Assembly: GCA_020355945.1 (NCBI GenBank)
Contig: CP070627.1
Span: 8,137,792-8,146,057, forward strand
Source of the DNA: Candidatus Aminicenantota bacterium
Lineage (GTDB): Bacteria; Acidobacteriota; Aminicenantia; UBA2199
Direction: 5' to 3'
Length of the DNA stretch: 8,266 bases
The translations under genes were made by a program, and so were the position numbers. Below, in pieces: positions 1 to 7,052 of this stretch; positions within the stretch are counted from its first letter, which is position 1, and every line of letters begins with the position of its first letter. The notes beneath the pieces were generated by a model. The model was not told where the DNA came from, made no database searches, and saw only the letters and a program-made list of their open reading frames with translations.

Positions 1-960
1 GGCAAAGAAAAAGTCACCCTGGGTCACCCTATTTCAAATGTAAGATGTTATATACTGGATAAGAATAAAAAGGTGGTACCGGTTGGCGTAGTGGGTGAGT
101 TGTATATTGGTGGTGCCGGAGTGGCAAGGGGATATTTAAACCGGCCAGAATTAACCGCAGAGAAATTTCTCCCTATCTCTCATATGTCCCATATGTCCTA
201 TAGGTCCTATATGTCCTATATTTACCAAACAGTTGACCGGGCGCGCTGGCTGGCGGATGGAAATATCGAATTCCTGGGCCGCAGGGATCACCAGGTAAAA
301 ATCAGGGGCTTTCGCATCCAACTGGAAGAAATCCAGAAGCGGTTGCTGAGCCACGAACATATCAAAGAAGCAGTGGTGATATCCGGGAAGAATAAAGATC
401 ATGATAGTTACCTGGCAGCCTATATTGTCCCTGGGGGCCAACAGGGGAATTTCCCCGGGACCTTAAGCGTATCAGCCTTAAGAGAGTATTTATCCCGGCA
501 ATTACCCGAATACATGATCCCCTCCTATTTTGTGCAATTGGAGAGAATGCCAGTAACCCCCAGCGGTAAGATTGAGCGGAAATCTCTCCCGCCCCCTGAG
601 CAGAGCCGCCTGAAGCCCACAGGAGCCTTTGTGGCGCCCAAAACCCAGTTGGAAAAAACCATTGCCCGGGTCTGGAAAGATGTCCTGGAATTGGAAAGCG
701 TCGGTGTCAACGACAGCTTCTTTGAACTGGGCGGTAATTCCATGGAAATCGTCATTATTATCAACCAACTGCGAAAGCAGTTGGAAATGGAAATACCTGT
801 GGCAGCCATGTTCAGGTATCGAACCATCACGGATTTTGTAAGTTATCTCACACAGCAGGAAGACCAGGGGAAATTAGAGACCGATCGAAGGGAAGCACTA
901 AAACGAGGGGAAGAAAAGAAGAGAAAGAAATTAGAAATGAAAAAAAGGAGGGTCACATGA
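1..960 (+). CDS. NRPS C-terminal fragment: A-domain end, PCP, charged tail (5' partial)
   Basis: End of a nonribosomal peptide synthetase subunit that adenylates an amino acid and loads it on its own carrier. The frame is open from base 1, and the first residues (GHPISNVRCYILDKN) are already A-domain sequence, so the true start lies upstream; the GTG at 73 is internal. Fragment numbering, 319 residues: GELYIGG...ARGYL core at 32-46; a 15-residue SHM/SYM repeat at 60-74; a degenerate A7 core YQTVDRARW at 75-83 (usual form Y-R/K-TGDLARW; the ribose-binding Asp is kept); A8 GRRDHQVKIRGFRI from 93; A9 LPEYMIP at 168; A10 PSGK with catalytic Lys190. The PCP spans about 217-283, with phosphopantetheine Ser247 in FFELGGNS. 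Residues 284-319 are a Lys/Arg/Glu-rich tail that could be a docking helix. The stop overlaps the next start (ATGA), which indicates translational coupling. Substrate is unknown because A3-A5 are outside the window. Domain calls are secure. Confidence 0.95.
   Translation, partial: GKEKVTLGHPISNVRCYILDKNKKVVPVGVVGELYIGGAGVARGYLNRPELTAEKFLPISHMSHMSYRSYMSYIYQTVDRARWLADGNIEFLGRRDHQVKIRGFRIQLEEIQKRLLSHEHIKEAVVISGKNKDHDSYLAAYIVPGGQQGNFPGTLSVSALREYLSRQLPEYMIPSYFVQLERMPVTPSGKIERKSLPPPEQSRLKPTGAFVAPKTQLEKTIARVWKDVLELESVGVNDSFFELGGNSMEIVIIINQLRKQLEMEIPVAAMFRYRTITDFVSYLTQQEDQGKLETDRREALKRGEEKKRKKLEMKKRRVT
178..222 (+). repeat. Five in-frame 9-bp tandem units in the A domain
   Basis: Five 9-bp units related to TCCTATATG encode SHM-SHM-SYR-SYM-SYI, directly before the A7 core of the upstream adenylation domain. 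Unit length is a multiple of three, so copy-number changes keep the frame. Most A domains have a short non-repetitive loop here, so this looks like a microsatellite-type expansion in a tolerant surface loop. Confidence 0.9.
946..952 (+). promoter_or_regulatory. Ribosome binding site of the PKS/NRPS hybrid gene
   Basis: AGGAGGG lies five bases before the ATG at 957, inside the last codons of the upstream gene. Together with the ATGA stop/start overlap it fixes the start of the 2024-residue protein and suggests coupled translation, which would keep the two subunits in balance. Confidence 0.85.
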
Positions 961-3900
961 CCGACCAACACGGGATAACCGGGTTCGAGGTAGCTGTTAT
1001 CGGGATGGCCGGAAGATTTGCCGGTGCCAAAAATATCGCTGAATTCTGGAATAATTTAAAAAATGGGATGGAGTCAATTGCGTTTTTTTCCGAAGAAGAA
1101 TTAGAACGTGATGGAATTGATTCAACGCGGATAAATAGTCCACACTATGTAAAAGCCAGGGGCGTGTTGGAGAAACGTGAATATTTTGATCCTTCCTTTT
1201 TTGGTTATACTCCAATAGAAGCGGAAATGATGGACCCCCAGATGCGGATTTTTCATGAAATTACCTGGGAGGCATTGGAGGATGCCGGGTATGCCGGCCA
1301 ATCCCACAAGCGATTAATCGGTCTTTATGCAGGGGCCGGGATTAATCATTATTGGGAAGCCCTATCCACATTTTTCACTAAAGGCAGTGAAGTGGCAGCA
1401 TGGAATTCAGTTCATTTCATTGATAAGGATTATTTTACCTTACGTATTTCCTATGCCCTCAACTTAACCGGTCCGAGTTTTCCCGTATTTACTGCCTGTT
1501 CCACCTCTTTGGTGGCTGTCCACCTGGCATGCCAGGCTTTATTAAATGGAGAATGCGACCTGGCTTTAGCCGGAGGTGTGACCGTGGTGCTGCCCACTTA
1601 TATCGGGTATATGTACCAGGAAGGGATGATCATGTCCCCGGATGGACACTGCAGGGCCTTTGATGCAAGTGCAAAAGGGACCACCGGGGGAAGTGGGGCG
1701 GGTATTGTTGCTTTGAAACTATTGGAAGATGCCCTGGAGGACAGGGATCATATTTATGCGGTGATCAAAGGCTCTGCCATTAATAATGATGGTATGAGGA
1801 AAGGGGGCTTCACTGCCCCTGCCGTCGAGGGGCAGGCTGAGGTGATTCGAGCCGCTCAACAGGCCGGACACGTTGAACCGGAAAGCATTAGCTATATTGA
1901 AGCCCATGGCACCGGGACATCCCTGGGCGACCCCATTGAAATCGAAGCATTAAAACTGGCATTTAATACAGGAAAAAAGGGATATTGTGCCATCGGTTCC
2001 ATAAAGACCAATGTGGGACACCTGGATACTGCGGCCGGTGTTGCCGGACTTATTAAATTAGTACTGGCCTTAAAGTATAAGTTAATTCCCCCCAACCTCC
2101 ATTTTGAAGCCCCCAACCCGGAAATTGATTTTACCAACAGCCCCTTTTATGTCAATACAACGCTAAAAGAATGGAAACGGGATGGCGGCCCGCTGCGGGC
2201 CGGGGTCAGCTCTTTTGGTATTGGCGGCACCAATGCGCATGTGATTCTTGAAGAAGCACCAGAGGGGACAGGGGGGCTTGCCCCCTGGTCTAATGCGGAT
2301 ACCCCAAGAAAATATCGATTAATTTTATTATCTGCGAAAACCGAATCAGCATTGGAGCGCATGACCCAAAACCTGCTCGATTATCTTAAAAGAAATCATG
2401 GTAATCATGAAACTCATGAAAATCCCGGTCCAACCCTGGCAGATGCGGTCTACACATTACAGGTGGGAAGGCAGGCCTTTAAACACAGGCGAATGTTGGT
2501 ATGTTCAACCATCAACGAAGCCATCCCTGCCCTGGAAAATCCCGGTGCGGAGAAAGTGCAAACATCTTACGCAAAAGAAGAAAAAAAACATGTGGTATTT
2601 ATGTTTTCCGGCCAGGGCCCCCAGTACATCAATATGGGATTGGATATATACCGGGAAGAACCTTCGTTCCGAGCAGATGTAGACCGCTGCCTGGATATTT
2701 TAAAATCCATATTTGGCCGTGATGTCAAACACATTCTCTTTCCCGGGAAAGAACAGACCGAAAAAAAAGAAACCCCATCCCGGGAGTCCATAGATGATGT
2801 GATTTATTCAGGCCCAATAAAATTTATAATGGATTATTCCCTGGCCAGGTTGTTGATAAAATGGGGGATTCAACCACACAGCCTGATCGGTCACAGTTTT
2901 GGTGAATATGTGGCCGCATGTTTATCCGGGGTATTTTCATTGGAAGATGCTTTGCAGGCGGTGGTGTGGCGGGGGCAGTTGATGAAGAAAACACCCAAAG
3001 GCGTCATGATGAGTGTTCCACTGCCGGAAGAAGAACTCAAACCCCTTTTGAATGAAGATTTATTTTTAGCGGCCGTGAATACCTCTTCCCTTTGTATTGT
3101 TTCCGGGACCTTTGCAGCCACAGATAAGTTGGAAAACCAGTTGAGCGAAAAGGGATATGAGTGTGTACGTCTTAATTTCCCCCATCCCAGTCATTCCAGG
3201 ATGATGGAGCCCATCTTAGGGGAATTTCAAGAAAAAATCAGGCGGCTCAAACGCAATAAACCTCTAATTCCCTATATATCCAATGTAACCGGCACATGGA
3301 TCACTGCCCAACAGGCCACAGACCCTGCCTATTGGGCCACCCATATGCGCAAAACCGTACGATTTACCGATGGAATAAGCGAATTGTTAAAAGAGACCGA
3401 TCCTGTTTTTATACAGGTGGGGCCCGGGAGAGGTTTAACCTTATTCGTAGACCAGCACCAGGATAAAACCCCGGGTAACCTGGCTATCAATCTCTTAAGG
3501 CATCCCAAAGAGGATGTATCGGATGTTTATTTCCTTTTGAAGAAGATCGGACTTTTATGGCTTTCAGGGGTAAACATTGATTGGCAGGAATTTTACTCCA
3601 ATGAAAAGAGGTACCGCATGCCCTTACCGCCGTATCCTTTTGATGAACGACGCTGTTGGAAACATGTTGACAACTTTTTAAAGAATAAAAGCAAACGATT
3701 TGATGGGGGAGAACTGAAAAAAAACCCGGACATCGCCGATTGGTTCTATGTGCCGTCCTGGGAGCGTACCATGCTGCCGCCCCGGCATGTTGGTGACCCT
3801 CCCCACCAATCCTGCTGGCTGGTGTTTACGGATGCCTGCGGCCTGGGGCATAACTTGCGGAAACGATTGGAACAGGAAGGGAGAAAGGTGATTGAAGTGA

Positions 3901-6900
3901 GAACCGGGTCTGCCTTTGGCAAGGTAAATGATGGTGAATTTACGGTTAACCCGACAGCAGCCAGAGACTATGAGTCTTTGTTCACTCAATTGGCAGAATT
4001 AAAAAACATACCCCAAAAGATCCTTCATTTATGGAGCGTAACACCAGTAGAAAACCCCGGCAAGGCCCTGGAACCGTCAAGAATCGATAAAGCACAGTCC
4101 CTGGGAATTTTGAGTTTGCTTAACCTGGTAAAAGCAATTGGGAAGCAGGATATTATTGATGAAATGCAAATCTTTGCCGTCTCTAACAATATGCAGGAAG
4201 TCACCGGAGAAGAAGAGTTGTGCCCGGAAAAAGCCACACTGCTGGGACCAATAATAGTCATACCCCAGGAATTCCCCAATGTAACCTGCCGCAGCATCGA
4301 TATTATGCTGCCCGGGCCGGGAAGCACGCCAGAACAGGAAGATAGGCTTGTGGACCAACTGCTGGTAGAATTCCAGGCAAAATCTTCCAATCCAATGATT
4401 GCATATCGAGGTAATTACCGGTGGGAGCAAACCTTTAAGCAGGTTCGCCTGGAGGAAAGCGCAAAAACGACACCGCGATTGAGGCAACAAGGCGTTTACC
4501 TGATTACAGGCGGACTTGGAAGAATAGGACTTATATTAGCCGAACATTTTGCCCGGGCTGTAAAAGCAAAACTCATATTGACAGGCCGTTCCGCTTTACC
4601 CCCCCGACAGGAGTGGAACCAATGGCTGTCCGCACCTGGAAAGGATGATAAGATCAAACGCAAAATCCGGAAAGTGATGGAACTGGAGGAACTGGGAGCA
4701 GAGGTCCTGGTGCTAAAAGCAGATGTGGAAAATTTAAAACAAATGCAGCAATTAATGAACACCATAGATGAAACCTTCGGCGGGCTTAACGGCGTGGTCC
4801 ATGCAGCCGGGGTGATTGATGCCAGGGCAATCCAGATTATTAAATCCATGGATATAAATGAATGTTACCGGCAATTTCAACCCAAAGTGTACGGGTTATT
4901 GGTATTGGAAAAGGTTTTGCAGGGCAGGGAACTTGATTTTTGTTCGTTAACCTCCTCTATTTCATCGGTTTTAGGGGGATTGGGACATGTGGTCTATTCG
5001 GCGGCCAATATATTTATGGATGCCTATGTGCACAAACATAACCGGGTCAACAAGGTTCGTTGGACCAGCATCAACTGGGAGATATGGCAATTCCGTAAAA
5101 AAAAGGTCTTGACGGCAACCGTGGGCGAAACACTGGAAAAATTGGCATTAACACCGGAACAAGGCATCGAGGCCTTTCTACGGGTGCTGGCCTGGCCGGA
5201 AGCCAGCCAGGTGCTCAACTCCAGCGGAGACCTGCACACCCGGCTCCAACAATGGGTACAACGGGAACACCAGGAAGAGGAAGAAGAAAACGATTCCATG
5301 CCGGAAGACTCAGCCTGGTTGAACAACAGACCGGATTTATCGACTCAATATGTCCCTCCCGCCAATGAACTGGAACAGCGTTTGGCCGAGACCTGGAAAT
5401 CCTTTTTTGGAATTCAAAATGTTGGCAGAGATGATGATTTCTTTGAACTGGGCGGTGATTCATTAAAAGCCATGATCGTGGCCTCCATCATTCATAAAAA
5501 GTTTAATGTAAAGGTATCGGTAACAAATATTTTCACCGCACCCACCATCAAAGAACTGGCCGAATATATAAACGATCGTGCCCAAAAAATTAAATACTCT
5601 TCCATAGAACCTGCCGAAAAGAGAGAATATTATCCCCAGTCATCCACCCAGAAACGTCTTTTCTTTTTGGGCCACTTCGAGGACATCGGTACCAGCTACA
5701 ATATGCCCTATATTCTCAAAATCCAGGGGAAAATGGAAACGGAACGCTATGAAAAAACCTTCAACGCTTTGATCGCCCGCCATGAAGCGTTGAGAACTTC
5801 CTTTGAAATAGTGGCTAGTAATCCGGTACAACGGGTTCATCCGGTAGAGGCGCTGGCATTTGCTATCGAGCACTATGATTTAGCCACAGAGAACACAGAG
5901 AACAAAGAGGAAACAAGGGGGCTTGCCCCCTTGCCTATAGAACCCGTAACTGTTCTTATAAATTCCTTTATCCGGCCCTTTGACCTGTCAAAGGCACCGT
6001 TATTACGGGTAGGGCTAATGAAACTATCCGAAGGGGAGTACCTGCTGTTATTTGATATGCATCACATTATCGGTGACGGTACCTCCATGGAGATTCTAAC
6101 CGAAGAATTTATAAAGCTGTATACCGGGGGAGAGGTCCCGGCGCTGAGGATTCAATATAAAGATTTTTTCCTGTGGCAGAATAATTTGTTTAAAACCGGG
6201 AAAATAAAGGAACAGGAAGATTATTGGTTGAATTTGTATGCGGATATCGATGATATTCCCTTCTTGAACCTGCCCTTTGATTACCCCCGGCAGGATATAT
6301 TTAATTTTGAGGGGGCCCTCTATAGTTTCAAGCTGGAAGCGGAAGATACCCTGGCGTTTAAAAAACTGGCCAAAGAAAATGGTGCAACACTTTACATGAA
6401 CTTGTTGGCCGTCTTTAATGTACTGCTGCATATATATTCGGGGCAGGATGATATTATTGTAGGAACCGGGATTGCCGGCCGGCCCCATGCCGACCTGCAA
6501 AATATTATCGGCATGTTCGTCAATACCCTGGCCATACGAAATTACCCGGAAGAGGAGAAAACCTACCTGGGATTTCTAAATGAAGTTAAAAACAATTGCA
6601 TTAAAGCATTTGAAAACCAGGATTTGCAATTCGAGGAGTTGGTTGAACGAATACGCCCTGGCAGAACCCCTTCCAGGAATCCTATCTTTAGCGTAGAATT
6701 AAATGTCCAGAATTTTGAACGACCTGCACCAGGCAATCAAAAGAATGAACCGGTTGAAAATAGAGCAATTACCTCCTATGGCTTTGAACATACCACCTCC
6801 AAGTTCGATATGAGCCTATATGCCGCGGATGCAGGTGAAACAATCAATTTCATCATGGAATACTCCACCGCGTTGTTTAAATTGACAACCATTAAAAAAA

Positions 6901-7031
6901 TAGCCCGGCGATATATCCGGATAATAAAACAGGTGGTGAAGAATAAGACCATTAAATTAAAAGATATAAAAATTTCACATGACCTGTTAGAAGCGCATCC
7001 CACTAAAATTGGTACAGACTTTCGACTGTAA
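957..7031 (+). CDS. Hybrid PKS/NRPS, KS-AT-KR-carrier-C (2024 aa)
   Basis: A complete type I PKS module fused to an NRPS condensation domain. It extends the chain from the upstream PCP by one acyl unit, reduces the keto group and condenses the product with the next amino acid. Domains: KS about 9-437, with Cys181 (TACSTSL), His317 (EAHGTGT), Lys350 and His355 (KTNVGH); AT about 546-832, with GQG at 552, Ser647 (GHSFGE), carboxylate-binding Arg672 and HPSH at 743-746; post-AT linker LPPYPFDERRCW 890-901; KR structural half from about 925; KR catalytic half from about 1179, with GGLGRIG at 1185-1191 and Lys1310, Ser1334, Tyr1347, Asn1351; carrier about 1472-1536, with Ser1502 (FFELGGDS); C domain about 1558-1990, with RHEALRTSF, HHIIGDG at 1702-1708, YKDFFLWQ and IGMFVNTLAIR. 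There is no DH or ER: the AT-KR interval fits only the KR structural subdomain. All catalytic residues are intact, so the module should be active. The AT extender motif is atypical. Only about eight residues precede the KS, so there is no long N-terminal docking helix. Linkers carry short in-frame repeats. Confidence 0.97.
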   Translation: MTDQHGITGFEVAVIGMAGRFAGAKNIAEFWNNLKNGMESIAFFSEEELERDGIDSTRINSPHYVKARGVLEKREYFDPSFFGYTPIEAEMMDPQMRIFHEITWEALEDAGYAGQSHKRLIGLYAGAGINHYWEALSTFFTKGSEVAAWNSVHFIDKDYFTLRISYALNLTGPSFPVFTACSTSLVAVHLACQALLNGECDLALAGGVTVVLPTYIGYMYQEGMIMSPDGHCRAFDASAKGTTGGSGAGIVALKLLEDALEDRDHIYAVIKGSAINNDGMRKGGFTAPAVEGQAEVIRAAQQAGHVEPESISYIEAHGTGTSLGDPIEIEALKLAFNTGKKGYCAIGSIKTNVGHLDTAAGVAGLIKLVLALKYKLIPPNLHFEAPNPEIDFTNSPFYVNTTLKEWKRDGGPLRAGVSSFGIGGTNAHVILEEAPEGTGGLAPWSNADTPRKYRLILLSAKTESALERMTQNLLDYLKRNHGNHETHENPGPTLADAVYTLQVGRQAFKHRRMLVCSTINEAIPALENPGAEKVQTSYAKEEKKHVVFMFSGQGPQYINMGLDIYREEPSFRADVDRCLDILKSIFGRDVKHILFPGKEQTEKKETPSRESIDDVIYSGPIKFIMDYSLARLLIKWGIQPHSLIGHSFGEYVAACLSGVFSLEDALQAVVWRGQLMKKTPKGVMMSVPLPEEELKPLLNEDLFLAAVNTSSLCIVSGTFAATDKLENQLSEKGYECVRLNFPHPSHSRMMEPILGEFQEKIRRLKRNKPLIPYISNVTGTWITAQQATDPAYWATHMRKTVRFTDGISELLKETDPVFIQVGPGRGLTLFVDQHQDKTPGNLAINLLRHPKEDVSDVYFLLKKIGLLWLSGVNIDWQEFYSNEKRYRMPLPPYPFDERRCWKHVDNFLKNKSKRFDGGELKKNPDIADWFYVPSWERTMLPPRHVGDPPHQSCWLVFTDACGLGHNLRKRLEQEGRKVIEVRTGSAFGKVNDGEFTVNPTAARDYESLFTQLAELKNIPQKILHLWSVTPVENPGKALEPSRIDKAQSLGILSLLNLVKAIGKQDIIDEMQIFAVSNNMQEVTGEEELCPEKATLLGPIIVIPQEFPNVTCRSIDIMLPGPGSTPEQEDRLVDQLLVEFQAKSSNPMIAYRGNYRWEQTFKQVRLEESAKTTPRLRQQGVYLITGGLGRIGLILAEHFARAVKAKLILTGRSALPPRQEWNQWLSAPGKDDKIKRKIRKVMELEELGAEVLVLKADVENLKQMQQLMNTIDETFGGLNGVVHAAGVIDARAIQIIKSMDINECYRQFQPKVYGLLVLEKVLQGRELDFCSLTSSISSVLGGLGHVVYSAANIFMDAYVHKHNRVNKVRWTSINWEIWQFRKKKVLTATVGETLEKLALTPEQGIEAFLRVLAWPEASQVLNSSGDLHTRLQQWVQREHQEEEEENDSMPEDSAWLNNRPDLSTQYVPPANELEQRLAETWKSFFGIQNVGRDDDFFELGGDSLKAMIVASIIHKKFNVKVSVTNIFTAPTIKELAEYINDRAQKIKYSSIEPAEKREYYPQSSTQKRLFFLGHFEDIGTSYNMPYILKIQGKMETERYEKTFNALIARHEALRTSFEIVASNPVQRVHPVEALAFAIEHYDLATENTENKEETRGLAPLPIEPVTVLINSFIRPFDLSKAPLLRVGLMKLSEGEYLLLFDMHHIIGDGTSMEILTEEFIKLYTGGEVPALRIQYKDFFLWQNNLFKTGKIKEQEDYWLNLYADIDDIPFLNLPFDYPRQDIFNFEGALYSFKLEAEDTLAFKKLAKENGATLYMNLLAVFNVLLHIYSGQDDIIVGTGIAGRPHADLQNIIGMFVNTLAIRNYPEEEKTYLGFLNEVKNNCIKAFENQDLQFEELVERIRPGRTPSRNPIFSVELNVQNFERPAPGNQKNEPVENRAITSYGFEHTTSKFDMSLYAADAGETINFIMEYSTALFKLTTIKKIARRYIRIIKQVVKNKTIKLKDIKISHDLLEAHPTKIGTDFRL
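2261..2286 (+). repeat. 26-bp dispersed repeat with GC palindrome, copy 1
   Basis: Matches the sequence at 5906-5931 at 23 of 26 positions, including an identical run of 15 bases at the 3' end. The core GGGGGC-TT-GCCCCC (2272-2285) is an inverted repeat able to fold as a hairpin. It is read as ...GTGGLAPW, with GLAP at residues 440-443, just after the KS domain in the KS-AT linker. Confidence 0.8.
2394..2420 (+). repeat. Three in-frame 9-bp tandem units in the KS-AT linker
   Basis: Units AATCATGGT, AATCATGAA and ACTCATGAA encode NHG-NHE-THE, residues 480-488. They lie in the linker between the KS and AT catalytic domains, away from any catalytic motif. The same unit length occurs in the A-domain repeat at 178 and the C-domain repeat at 5886, though the unit sequences differ. 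Confidence 0.75.
5886..5912 (+). repeat. 9-bp tandem units in the condensation domain
   Basis: Two perfect copies of ACAGAGAAC followed by a diverged third (AAAGAGGAA) encode TEN-TEN-KEE from residue 1644. They are in the N-terminal lobe of the C domain, between the YDLA segment and FIRPFDLSKAPLLR, where most family members have only a short connection. The diverged third unit runs into the palindromic repeat at 5906. Confidence 0.75.
5906..5931 (+). repeat. 26-bp dispersed repeat with GC palindrome, copy 2
   Basis: Second copy of the sequence at 2261-2286, in the same reading frame (GLAP at residues 1655-1658). Here the palindrome is perfect over 20 bp, 5914-5933: CAAGGGGGCTTGCCCCCTTG, two 9-base arms around TT. 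It lies in a variable loop of the C domain, 54 residues before HHxxxDG begins at 1702, and follows directly on the TEN repeats. Confidence 0.8.
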
Positions 7032-7037
7032 AAAGAT

Positions 7038-7044
7038 AAGGAGG
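7038..7044 (+). promoter_or_regulatory. Ribosome binding site of the downstream NRPS gene
   Basis: AAGGAGG, eight bases before the ATG at 7053, in the 21-bp gap after the TAA at 7029-7031. It supports an independent start for the third protein rather than stop-codon readthrough from the second. Confidence 0.85.
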
Positions 7045-7052
7045 AAAAGGTA

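Noticed and set aside
73..75. GTG as start of the first gene
   Set aside because: The frame is open to base 1 and the residues before it are typical A-domain sequence, so the gene is cut by the window edge.
178..222. CRISPR-like array
   Set aside because: Units are 9 bp with no spacers and are translated in frame within a known domain.
3690..4490. Hidden dehydratase domain between AT and KR
   Set aside because: The interval (about residues 902-1178) matches the KR structural half, starting at WFYVPSWE, and no HxxxGxxxxP-type dehydratase motif is seen.
2581..5104. Runs of eight A at 2581-2588 and 5097-5104 as frameshift sites
   Set aside because: The protein reads through both in one frame into the correct next domain, and no alternative product frame with sense follows.
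718..5456. 18-base identity at 718-735 and 5439-5456
   Set aside because: It encodes the conserved FFELGG carrier-protein motif, so homology of the two carriers explains it.
5914..5933. GC-rich hairpin as a transcription terminator
   Set aside because: It lies within an intact C domain, has only a two-base loop when fully paired, and no T run follows.
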